Shown here one piece after another: positions 44,444-52,075 of a stretch of 64,000 nt of DNA. A model generated the notes under the pieces. That model made no database searches and was not told where the DNA came from. It worked only from the letters and a program-made list of their open reading frames with translations. Source of the stretch: Flavobacterium sp. xlx-214 (lineage in GTDB: Bacteria > Bacteroidota > Bacteroidia > Flavobacteriales > Flavobacteriaceae); contig NZ_CP059431.1 of the NCBI RefSeq assembly GCF_013874595.1, forward strand, positions 2,294,001-2,358,000, in the 5' to 3' direction. The translations under genes were made by a program, and so were the position numbers. Every line of letters starts with the position of its first letter. The first letter of the stretch is position 1.

Positions 44444-44677
44444 TATAAAAGTACTAATACAAGTGAAATTAAATATTTCTAACATGTAAATATTACATCG
44501 GAACTTACCTTTACTTTCACAAATTTCAAATAACATTCCCACAGTTATAATTAAAAAAGCATTATTTATTTTTACATCATTTTTGTACATTTTTAAGTAA
44601 TTTTAAAAAATTACGTACATTGTAACAAGAATTTAGGTTCGATAATAACGACAAAAATTACCCAAAAACGAAAAATC
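44444..44677. promoter_or_regulatory. XRE-ImmA promoter region with repeated GTACAT
   Basis: GTACAT occurs at 44586-44591 and again near 44615-44620. Between them lies a dyad of AAGTAATTTT and AAAATTAC. The layout suggests binding sites for the downstream XRE repressor. No gene is seen here. Confidence 0.45.
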
Positions 44678-45016
44678 ATGGAAGCAACAACAGGTTTAGT
44701 AATTAAAGGATTACGTGAGCGCTACGGCTACACGCAAGAAAAACTAGCTGGTTTTCTAGATGTTAAAAGAGAAATGATCAGCTTTTATGAAAATAATGAA
44801 AGAGAGGTTTCTTTAGATGTATTAGAAAAACTATCCAATTTATTTGGTGTTGAGCTATCCGTGTTTTTTAGTGAAACAGTAGAAGAAGCTATGGCAGAAG
44901 TTGTTTTTGCATTTAGAAAAGATGCTGTTACTGAAAAGGATATGGAAAAACTTTCAGATTTTGGTAAAATTGTAAAAAATTACATTAAAATAAATCGTTT
45001 GTACAATGGCAAGTAA
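44678..45016 (+). CDS. XRE-family repressor
   Basis: 112 residues with a Cro/C1 helix-turn-helix at about 8-62 (IKGLRERYGYTQEKLAGFLDVKREMISFYENNEREVSLDVLEKLSNLFG in consecutive helices). It overlaps the ImmA gene by 11 bases. XRE-ImmA pairs control mobile elements or toxin-like genes, with ImmA cleaving the repressor on a signal. Here the protease is cut short, so the switch is probably fixed off. Confidence 0.9.
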   Translation: MEATTGLVIKGLRERYGYTQEKLAGFLDVKREMISFYENNEREVSLDVLEKLSNLFGVELSVFFSETVEEAMAEVVFAFRKDAVTEKDMEKLSDFGKIVKNYIKINRLYNGK

Positions 45017-45356
45017 TGAAAAAATATTAGAAGCCAGAGCTAATAAATTCCGAAGAGAATTAGGATTAGGTACAGAGACCTCGTTAGATTTAGAAAAATT
45101 ATTACTAACTCTAGGGGTACTAACGGTTTACAAACCTTTAGAAAGTGATTTTTCGGGTATGGCGTTAAAAGCCAACGAAAGTTTATTTATGCTCATCAAC
45201 TCAGCATTGCCAGTGGGTAGACAAAATTTTACAATTGGCCATGAAATATATCATCTGTTTATACAGCAAGATTTCAATTTTCAGATGTGTAATGCTGGAC
45301 TTTTCGATAAAAAAGACCGTGAAGTCCAACATTTGGTGTTAGTTGAACTCTTTTGA
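45006..45356 (+). pseudogene. ImmA/IrrE-type metallopeptidase, 3'-truncated
   Basis: 116 residues: ANKFRRELGLGTETSLDLEK, FSGMALKANESLFMLINSA and the zinc motif HEIYH in IGHEIYHLFIQQ. The family normally continues 50-150 residues with a glutamate helix (FA..LLMP). Here, from about 45325, the sequence changes to the antisense of a truncated OLD gene, and the frame ends in VQHLVLVELF. The third zinc ligand is lost. Confidence 0.8.
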
Positions 45357-45657
45357 TAAATAAAGAATCCGTAATTAAAAACGGTGTGATTGCTGTTTGT
45401 TGGTTAGTTGGTAGCTGAGCCAAAATAGCTGTCGTAATACCAGAAATACATCCTTCCATTTCAACAGGTTGAGCAATGTCATTAAAGTCAGTATCTGATA
45501 GTGAAGTTTTTCTTAATAACCATTTTATAGCTGCTAAAATATTGGATTTTCCAGCATTGTTATAGCCAACAAGTGGTGTGAAATCTGATAACTCAAATGT
45601 CTCGTTTGAGATAGACTTAAAATTTGTTACCGTAATTTCTGAAAGTATATGTGTCAT
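45320..45657 (-). pseudogene. OLD-family ATPase/nuclease, N-terminal fragment
   Basis: Starts MTHILSEITVTNFKSISNET with the OLD Walker A GYNNAGKSN near residues 31-39 and KWLLRKTSLSDTDF. Only about 110 of 500 or more residues remain before the frame enters ImmA antisense sequence. Its start is preceded by a cassette core (GTTAGCA, minus strand, 45683-45689), so it was the first gene of a unit whose distal end was deleted. Confidence 0.75.
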
Positions 45658-45682
45658 TTAAGTAGTGTCGTTTTAGGCTTAC

Positions 45683-45902
45683 TGCTAACGGCTCGGGCTT
45701 GGCGATAGTGGCGGAAATAGAAGCACGTACTTTCAATTTAGCACCACAGTAGCATAAGCCATTTTCTATTTACTAAATTACAAAAAAAGGAAATAAAAAT
45801 GGCTTATGCGGTGATAGAATTACTAACGTTGAGTTTTGCACTTCACCCGCCATTTCGCCACCCGAGCGCAGCGAACTGTACGAAGTAAAACCCTTGTTAG
45901 CT
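45683..45902 (-). repeat. attC-like cassette spacer 11 (type copy)
   Basis: Best preserved. It begins TGCTAACGGCTCGGGCTTGG and ends GTTAGCT. The arms pair: CTCGGGCTTGGCGATAGTGG against CCATTTCGCCACCCGAG read in reverse. One arm carries about 27 extra unpaired bases (CGCAGCGAACTGTACGAAG and flanks). The tip stem is GCATAAGCCATTTT / AAAATGGCTTATGC, perfect over 14 bases. Confidence 0.8.
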
Positions 45903-45906
45903 GTGG

Positions 45907-46659
45907 TTATTTTTTATAAGTATATTTTACGGGATTAGAAGCTCCTTTTTTTCTATAATTTTCGGGAACTCTTTTTCGTAGATAAAGTTTTTGTATATTT
46001 TTATCAGCTTCTTCTCCTACAAAACCATATCTTTTGTTTGTGTGATTTTCAAATTCAGGAAAATATTGTTTTCTTGCTAAGTTCCACTGTAAAGGTTTGA
46101 AAACTCCTACAATAATTCCTTTTTCTAAAGCTAAAACATATTCCGCTTTTTCGGCTCGTTCAACGTCAAGTTTCCAAGCAAATCTAACTGCATTATAAAT
46201 ATCTCTATCATTTACAGTTCTATTTATATTTATTAGAATAATTTTATGCTTTAATTCAGCAGTTTCTGCTTTATATCTTGTTAGAATTTCGTAAGCATTC
46301 ATAGGACCTATGTCATTGCTATAATGTCCTCCGACTTTATTGGCTGTACCAGGGAATGCGTCCAATAGTGCTGCTTCAACGTGAAATGCTGTTGCACTAT
46401 CTAATCCGTGTCGATGAATAATATGAATTACATCAAGACCACTTCTCATAATCTCTCTAATTCTTTGATATTTTAAGTCGAATGTTTCTTCGTCATCGTC
46501 TTCTGATATAGAGCATTTGAGGTGTTCAAATATTCTGTTACCTTGACCTTTTCCTATGTAAAAAGTATCTCCATTTCGGGGGTCAATTAATCTGTAAACA
46601 TAATAGTTTAATTCTTTAATTACTTCTGGTGGAAATTCTTGTATTTTAAAGTTGTTCAT
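45907..46659 (-). CDS. GIY-YIG nuclease, LEM3-like
   Basis: 250 residues. The GIY-YIG domain fills about 15-135: YYVYRLIDPRNGDTFYIGKG (the YVY and YIG strands), Arg in NRIFEH, and the catalytic-side Glu in HVEAALLDAFPGTANKV. The C-terminal part (140-245) is ILININRTVNDRDIYNAVRF, AWKLDVERAEKAEYVLALE and KGIIVGVFKPLQW, resembling an ASCH/PUA-type fold in outline. It is a possible defence or repair nuclease. It is the only gene of its unit, whose ends match in 15 of 16 bases. Confidence 0.85.
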   Translation of the reverse strand: MNNFKIQEFPPEVIKELNYYVYRLIDPRNGDTFYIGKGQGNRIFEHLKCSISEDDDEETFDLKYQRIREIMRSGLDVIHIIHRHGLDSATAFHVEAALLDAFPGTANKVGGHYSNDIGPMNAYEILTRYKAETAELKHKIILININRTVNDRDIYNAVRFAWKLDVERAEKAEYVLALEKGIIVGVFKPLQWNLARKQYFPEFENHTNKRYGFVGEEADKNIQKLYLRKRVPENYRKKGASNPVKYTYKK

Positions 46660-46707
46660 TTTGCTTTATAAAGTCCATTTTATTCGCTGGTTTTTGAGAA
46701 TAATCAC

Positions 46708-46899
46708 AGCTAACGGTTCGGGGCTTGGCGATAGTGGCGGAAATAGAAGCACAAACTTTCAATTTGGCACCACAGTAGCATAAGCCATTTTCTATTTGCT
46801 AAATTACAAAAAAGGAAATAAAAATGGCTTATGCGGTGATAGAATTACTGACGTTGAATTTTGCACTTAACCCGCCATTTCGCCAAACCCTTGTTACAG
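46708..46899 (-). repeat. attC-like cassette spacer 12 (short form)
   Basis: Nearly identical to spacer 11 but lacking the extra arm segment (CACCCGAGCGCAGCGAACTG and a few bases more are missing after CCGCCATTTCGCC). It begins AGCTAACGG and ends GTTACAG. The end core belongs to the restriction-modification unit. Confidence 0.75.
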
Positions 46900-47022
46900 G
46901 CTGCCCCGATTTTCGGTTTTTTGGTCGAGCATTGGTGAAGCCATACTCTTTTGCAATTTTTGGCTTATACGTTCGTTGCCTTGTGTGAATTGCAAATGTG
47001 TATGGCTTCAAGCGTAGGATTT

Positions 47023-48279
47023 TCATAAAAAGGTTAGTGGGTCAAAATCTATATCCTCATTCGTTTCAGAGTCATAAATTTTGAATACTCCATCTTGTAA
47101 CCAAATAATTTTAATGCTTTCGGTTGTACAGAACTCAATTAAACTAATTTGTGGTTTTTGAGAATAGACTAAAAACTCCTTTATATCCTCGAATCCCATT
47201 TGCCTATTTACAATTGAAAATTTATAATATTTAAGCTGTCCAACTCCTTTTATAGTCTGTTTCTCTTGGTCAGACATTGAACTTAAAATGGTTTTCACTT
47301 CAAACACCAAAGCCGTTTCTTCCAATGTTGACAAACAATCAAATTTTCCTTCGTAAAGTGAAAAACCTCTCTCCTCGCAAAACAACCCTAATTGTCTTAC
47401 TATTTCCTGATGTTCAGCTAAACGTTGTTGGCGAATCCTAATTGATTCTGTGTAATCAATATTTACAGTTGAAATAGTATTAAAAATGGGGTCTATTGCA
47501 ATAGTTTCAGATGTCACAGACCTAAATTGTGAATATGGAACACCATCTTGATTCGTTGCTCCAGTTGGAATTTCGGTAGAAATTTCATCTTCTGTTATTA
47601 CTATTTGTCCAATTGGGAAAGTATTATTTCCTCGTCTTTCTATATCTCCCAATTGTTCTGCTAGTGAAGGCAGTATTTTAACTGCATTTCTTGCCTTATG
47701 AATTGTAATATTTAAATTAGCAAGAATTTCATCAAACGATAATTGTGAAAGAGTTAATATCCTTTGGTATTCTTCTATTGAATTGTTTTCAGCGTCTAAT
47801 GCCAACATTAGTTTTTTTGTTTCTAAACCAGGATTATCTTGAACCAATCTCAATAAAATTCTATAAGGATTGCTAACTTCTCCATCATTACCCTCAACTC
47901 CCATTCGCAAAATGGAATCCCGCCATAATGACAATCTTATAATTTCAGATTCGGTAGTTAAAATCGAGATGGCAGATGGACTTAAATAGGCTGATTTATC
48001 ATCAGCTACAGTTAATAATCCTAAAAGTTCAAAGAATCGTCTTGTTTCTCGACCTGCTGTATAATAACCCCTATTTGCTGGTGTTTTTTCATCTTGTTCC
48101 GCAAGATAATCCTCAATTGACTGTCCTGGTGTATTCGGGAAAATAATTTGATTTCTTAGCAATCTTTCTCCTAAATTTTCGTCTTTCAACGGAATTTCTT
48201 CCTCGATAAGATCTTTTACTGTTCTTAAAGCTCGGTAGAATTTTTCTATTTGAACAAATTGATGAGGAATGTTCTTCAT
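47023..48279 (-). CDS. Restriction endonuclease (PD-(D/E)XK)
   Basis: 418 residues. The N-terminal region is helical and winged-helix-like (YYTAGRETRRFFELLGLLTV). The nuclease core is near 325-360: FSLYEGKFDCLSTLEETALV then FEVKTI, with D and E-x-K in the spacing of PD-(D/E)XK enzymes. It is last in an operon with two DNA methylases and a controller. Two methylases usually mean an asymmetric site, so a type IIS-like enzyme is likely (inference). Confidence 0.82.
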   Translation of the reverse strand: MKNIPHQFVQIEKFYRALRTVKDLIEEEIPLKDENLGERLLRNQIIFPNTPGQSIEDYLAEQDEKTPANRGYYTAGRETRRFFELLGLLTVADDKSAYLSPSAISILTTESEIIRLSLWRDSILRMGVEGNDGEVSNPYRILLRLVQDNPGLETKKLMLALDAENNSIEEYQRILTLSQLSFDEILANLNITIHKARNAVKILPSLAEQLGDIERRGNNTFPIGQIVITEDEISTEIPTGATNQDGVPYSQFRSVTSETIAIDPIFNTISTVNIDYTESIRIRQQRLAEHQEIVRQLGLFCEERGFSLYEGKFDCLSTLEETALVFEVKTILSSMSDQEKQTIKGVGQLKYYKFSIVNRQMGFEDIKEFLVYSQKPQISLIEFCTTESIKIIWLQDGVFKIYDSETNEDIDFDPLTFL

Positions 48280-48294
48280 TTGAATTGGGAAATA

Positions 48295-49107
48295 TTAAGT
48301 TTCAACAAATATACCATTTGTTTTAATCTCTTTCTCAACTTGCTTATTGATTTCCAATTCGTTTAGACGATGATTTGCTATTTTAATGTATTCTTTGTTT
48401 TTCTCATAAGCTATAAAGTTTCTATTATTACTTATTGCACTAACACATTCACTACCTGAACCACCAAAAGGAATAAGAATTAAATCATTTTCGTTTGAGA
48501 AGTGTTTAATGATTCTATCACAAATTGCTAATGGTTTCTGGGTTGGGTGGTCAACCTTTTCATTTGCAAAACGTTTACCTGCTAAAACTGGTATATTCCA
48601 TACATCCCCGGCGTGTTTGCCGTCAGGATGTGGTGTCCAGATTTTTCCGTTTTTAATTATTTTATTTTTTAATCGTTCTTCGCTTTTATATGGTTCTCTT
48701 ATTTGATGATATGTATATTCGTCTGTTTTTGAAAACCAAAGTATTGGTTCGTAATTTGCAGATGGTGAGTTTTTGTATCCTGAAAACCCGTTTTCGTAGT
48801 ACCAAATAATTTGCCTTCTGTATTTTAATTCTTTTTGATATAGATAAACGTGAAGATGGCATAGATAGTGATGAATACCATAAACAAAAATTGACCCTGT
48901 TGGTTTCAATTTTGTAATTGCTACATCAAGCCATTTTTTTGACCATGTAATCCATTCTTCTACATCATTCCATTTATCCGAAGAATTCCCAAAATCCTTA
49001 TTTAGGTTGTATGGTGGGTCTGCGATTATTAAATCAACAGATTCATTTTCCATTTTTTGCATTTCTTTAATACAATCTCCTTGATATATCTTATTTATTT
49101 CAATCAT
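48295..49107 (-). CDS. DNA methyltransferase M2 (DPPY, N6-adenine/N4-cytosine)
   Basis: 270 residues in the beta-class order: motif IV DLIIADPPYNLN near 24-35 first, then the target region, then HPTQKP (motif X) and ILIPFGGSGSECVSAI (motif I) near 205-220. DPPY with this order usually means adenine-N6 methylation. Motif I has IPFGGSG where DPFxGSG is usual, so the first Asp is replaced. It overlaps the upstream methylase by 8 bases. Confidence 0.88.
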   Translation of the reverse strand: MIEINKIYQGDCIKEMQKMENESVDLIIADPPYNLNKDFGNSSDKWNDVEEWITWSKKWLDVAITKLKPTGSIFVYGIHHYLCHLHVYLYQKELKYRRQIIWYYENGFSGYKNSPSANYEPILWFSKTDEYTYHQIREPYKSEERLKNKIIKNGKIWTPHPDGKHAGDVWNIPVLAGKRFANEKVDHPTQKPLAICDRIIKHFSNENDLILIPFGGSGSECVSAISNNRNFIAYEKNKEYIKIANHRLNELEINKQVEKEIKTNGIFVET

Positions 49108-50158
49108 CTTTTTTGATATTTTGAAAAATTAAAACATTTTGATGGTGCATATTTGGAACAAAAGAAAAAGGATACCCATAAGGATAAATGCTTTTGTGCC
49201 TTTGATAGAGTATCTTAATTCCTTTTAAAACAAAATTCCCTTTTTTCTCTATCTCATTGGCTAAATCTGCGTGAAAAGTGTAAAACTTCTCTTTTTTCCT
49301 AAAATCACTAACAATTACACACATATATTTTCCTGATTTTAGAGGTTTTGAACAATCGTTAAAAAAACTCGCAAGCGTTGAAAGGAATTTTTTGTAATCC
49401 TCTATATTCGCTAAATCTTCATTGTCCTCACTATATTTGTGGTCTAGATTATTTTCAATTCGTTCTTTCCCTTTATGGTCAACAGTTTCTAAAATGTTCC
49501 AGTAGGGTGGACTTGTTACAATAAAATCAATTTCATTCTTTTTGAATTTTTTAATTTCTTTTTGGCTGTTTCCATTGATTAATTGTTGTTTTTCTTTAAA
49601 TGGAAAATCGTCTGGAACTTCCAATTCAATTCTTTGTTTTCCTAAATTGTGATATTTTTGATTTAATTCTATACCATAACCAATTCTATTATTGTAAGCA
49701 CAAGCTTTGACGGTAGAGGCAACTCCTGAAAATGGGTCAAGCACTTTGTCATTTTCTTTTGAAAAAAACTGTATTAATCTACCTACATCTTGAAAAGAAA
49801 ACGGAGCGGGATGTTGTTTTTCTATTTGTGCGTCTTTATTGCTTGCTCCTAATCCTTTTTGACTGAATACGGTTATTGTTTCAGGCAACCATTCTTTTGC
49901 TGTTAAATCATTTAAAGAATTATTTAATGCAAAAGTTGACTCTTCGTTTGGAAAAAGAATAGCATTAGCTTTTTCCACATCTCCAGCAGAGTGAAATAAA
50001 GCGACTTCGTTCCAAGTTTCAATATATCTACTTGGTATTCTCAATTCTGTTCTTTTTTCAAAAATTTCGTTGAGTTTATTTTTGGCAAGATGATTCAGTT
50101 TTGTCTCTTTAACAGGGACAATTTCTTTTCGTTCTTTTTTATATAATTGGTATTTCAT
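49100..50158 (-). CDS. DNA methyltransferase M1 (TSPPYW)
   Basis: 352 residues. Motif X-like HPAPFSFQDVGRLIQFF (about 120-136), motif I VLDPFSGVASTVKAC near 140-154 and motif IV FIVTSPPYWN near 212-222. TSPPYW is typical of N4-cytosine methylases. The motif order differs from M2, so the two methylases have different ancestry and probably modify opposite strands. The start overlaps the controller gene (ATGA type). Confidence 0.88.
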   Translation of the reverse strand: MKYQLYKKERKEIVPVKETKLNHLAKNKLNEIFEKRTELRIPSRYIETWNEVALFHSAGDVEKANAILFPNEESTFALNNSLNDLTAKEWLPETITVFSQKGLGASNKDAQIEKQHPAPFSFQDVGRLIQFFSKENDKVLDPFSGVASTVKACAYNNRIGYGIELNQKYHNLGKQRIELEVPDDFPFKEKQQLINGNSQKEIKKFKKNEIDFIVTSPPYWNILETVDHKGKERIENNLDHKYSEDNEDLANIEDYKKFLSTLASFFNDCSKPLKSGKYMCVIVSDFRKKEKFYTFHADLANEIEKKGNFVLKGIKILYQRHKSIYPYGYPFSFVPNMHHQNVLIFQNIKKDD

Positions 50159-50451
50159 TTAATTTGTTTTTCGTATTGCATTTGTTGTTCAGCAACTTTT
50201 AGGGCATTCATACCCTCTTTTTCATCTTTAACTATATCGTAAACCTTTGAGCCAATCCATAAGGCTTCTAATTCTGAAAACGAACAATCGAAAGTTTCAC
50301 TTATTGTCTTTAGGTGTTGTCTTTTTAATGCTTTTTGGTCGGTTTCTACTTTGCTTAAAAAGCCATCTCCCACCTCAAGAATAGAGGCGAGTTGCCTTTG
50401 AAACATTCCTTTAGACTCTCGCAATTCCCTAATTTTTTGTCCAAGTGTCAT
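50155..50451 (-). CDS. Restriction controller-like XRE protein
   Basis: 98 residues: the Cro/C1 helix-turn-helix IRELRESKGMFQRQLASILE and VGDGFLSKVETDQKALKRQHLKTISETFDCS, then a short C-terminal helix. It is first in the operon, with a dyad just upstream. In restriction loci such C proteins delay endonuclease expression until methylation is complete. Confidence 0.85.
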   Translation of the reverse strand: MTLGQKIRELRESKGMFQRQLASILEVGDGFLSKVETDQKALKRQHLKTISETFDCSFSELEALWIGSKVYDIVKDEKEGMNALKVAEQQMQYEKQIK

Positions 50452-50467
50452 TTTACCAAATTTAGAC

Positions 50468-50485
50468 TTGACTAATATGGGTCAA
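50468..50485. promoter_or_regulatory. Putative C-box of the restriction operon
   Basis: Inverted repeat TTGAC-TAATATGG-GTCAA, 17 bases before the controller start. This is the expected place and form for controller autoregulation. Confidence 0.6.
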
Positions 50486-50614
50486 ATGTAATCAAATTTA
50501 TTTAAAATTTCAATTTATGTAGTGGGAAAATTTAGCTCTTTTTGGTTTTTGTAGCGTTGACTTGTGCGATTGGAAAACCAAAATGTGCTAAATGTGGGGT
50601 GGCGTTCAGGGGTT

Positions 50615-50661
50615 GCCTGTAACATTATTATTTAGCAAAACTAAATATACAAAAGTTTCGT
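50615..50661 (-). other. attI-like site and cassette promoter
   Basis: Lies between the recombinase gene and the first cassette. On the minus strand it reads GAAACTTTTGTATATTTAG, then TTTTGCTAAATAATAAT, then the cassette start GTTACAGGC. CAAAACTA (50636-50643) gives TAGTTTTG on the minus strand, a TAnnTTTG box aimed into the cassettes like an integron Pc promoter. Related segments stand at 25087 and 7667. Confidence 0.55.
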
Positions 50662-50792
50662 GAAAAAACAACTATATCTGTATTTCGTTAAATATTGAAC
50701 AAATATAACTATTTATATGTAAATTATATATTTAATGTATTTTTACATACATGGATAGCGAAGTTATTTAAGATAATTGTAAATTAAATAAT

Positions 50793-51632
50793 ATGGATAG
50801 CGAAACAATAATAAAACTTTTGGCTAACAGGTTAACTACACAACGATATGCAAATAATACTATAAAAGCATATTGTTCATATGCTCAATTTTTTCTAGAT
50901 CATATGAAAAAATATAATACACTTAACGATATCCCAATTACAGAGATTGAATTATTTATTAATAATAAAGTACTTCAAGATAAAATTAGTGCATCATATC
51001 AACGTTCATTAGTAGGTGCTATAAAAAAAGTATACGAGCTAGTGAATAATCAAAAAATTGAATTAGATTATCTATATCCAAAAAGAAAAACAAATCAGCT
51101 ACCTACTTTTTTCTCTCAAAATGAAGTTAGAAAAATATTAAATACTTGTGAAAACTTAAAACACAAAGCCATTCTTACAACAATTTATAGTTGCGGCTTA
51201 AGATTAAACGAATTGCTAAATCTTCAAATTACGGATATTAAATCAGATAGCGAAGTACTTTTTATTAGACAAGGAAAGGGCAATAAAGACCGAATGATTG
51301 CACTACCTGATAAGCTACTACTTTTATTAAGAGAATATTATGTAGTCTACAAACCAACGTTATTTCTATTTGAAGGTGCTAAAGGTGCCAAGTATAGTGA
51401 ACGTAGTGTACAGTTAATCTTAAAAAAAAACATGAAAAAAGCAGGCATTATTTCAAAAGGAAGTGTTCATACACTAAGACATTCTTATGCAACGCATTTA
51501 ATAAAAAGTGGTATCGACATAAGAGTAGTGCAAGAATTATTAGGACATAATGATATTAGAACCACTATGATTTACACGCACATTACGGATGTTGATAAAA
51601 AATCGACTCCAAGTCCTTTAGACTTTTTGTAA
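50793..51632 (+). CDS. Tyrosine recombinase (integron-integrase-like position)
   Basis: 279-residue site-specific recombinase. A core-binding SAM-like domain (1-100) precedes a catalytic domain with R137 in CGLRLNE, K162/K165 in GKGNKDR, H226-T-L-R229-H230 in VHTLRHSYATH, H252 in LLGHND and the nucleophile Y261 in TTMIYTH. It ends PSPLDFL, like XerC/D-type Bacteroidota recombinases and IntI. The roughly 30-residue insertion specific to IntI, between the Lys and HLRH regions, is absent. The ATGGATAGCGAA start sequence occurs also at 50750, so an ATG there was duplicated. It is transcribed away from the cassettes, as intI genes are. I infer that it moves them. Confidence 0.88.
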   Translation: MDSETIIKLLANRLTTQRYANNTIKAYCSYAQFFLDHMKKYNTLNDIPITEIELFINNKVLQDKISASYQRSLVGAIKKVYELVNNQKIELDYLYPKRKTNQLPTFFSQNEVRKILNTCENLKHKAILTTIYSCGLRLNELLNLQITDIKSDSEVLFIRQGKGNKDRMIALPDKLLLLLREYYVVYKPTLFLFEGAKGAKYSERSVQLILKKNMKKAGIISKGSVHTLRHSYATHLIKSGIDIRVVQELLGHNDIRTTMIYTHITDVDKKSTPSPLDFL

Positions 51633-51709
51633 GCAATTTTTCTTGTTTTACTAAATGAAGCTACTTTAATACAAAATTTTATTTTGTAAAAGGTTAATAA
51701 TCTTCCATA

Positions 51710-52075
51710 TTAATAGTTACCTCTTTCTGGTATAACATGCCTAACACCACCTCTAGGGGTTTCCATATCACCTTTATAACGAGGGATAAGATGACAGTGA
51801 AAATGAAACACGGTTTGTCCGGCAGTTGCACCACAATTCATTCCTATATTAAATCCATCAGGGCTGTATTCTTCTAATATTAGTTGTTTTGCCTTTTCAA
51901 TCGTTTGTGGTAAGTGCTTTTTTTCTTCATCAGTTAAATCAAAATAATCGGTTCTTAATTTATTAGAAATAATCAATAAATGCCCTGGGTTTACAGGAAA
52001 ACCATCTTTGATAATAAAGAAAAAAGCATCTTTGTAAATTATTTTTTCACTAGGTAATTGCGTAAAATCGTTCAT
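51710..52075 (-). CDS. HIT-family hydrolase
   Basis: 121 residues: FIIKDGFPVNPGHLLIISNK, PDGFNIGMNCGATAGQTVFH and the histidine triad HFHCHLIPRY. HIT enzymes hydrolyse or transfer nucleotides (AMP-lysine, Ap4A-like, adenylyl groups). The start overlaps the HNH gene stop by one base. Tight coupling with an HNH nuclease suggests a joint role with nucleotides or adenylylated ends (inference). Confidence 0.92.
   Translation of the reverse strand: MNDFTQLPSEKIIYKDAFFFIIKDGFPVNPGHLLIISNKLRTDYFDLTDEEKKHLPQTIEKAKQLILEEYSPDGFNIGMNCGATAGQTVFHFHCHLIPRYKGDMETPRGGVRHVIPERGNY

Noticed and set aside
46829..47026. 65-residue minus-strand frame
   Set aside because: It lies mostly in spacer 12 and the adjoining cassette end; no family, no start signal.
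50793..51632. Plain phage or conjugative-transposon integrase
   Set aside because: No phage or transfer genes and no tRNA att site are visible nearby; divergence from the cassette array fits better, though not proven.
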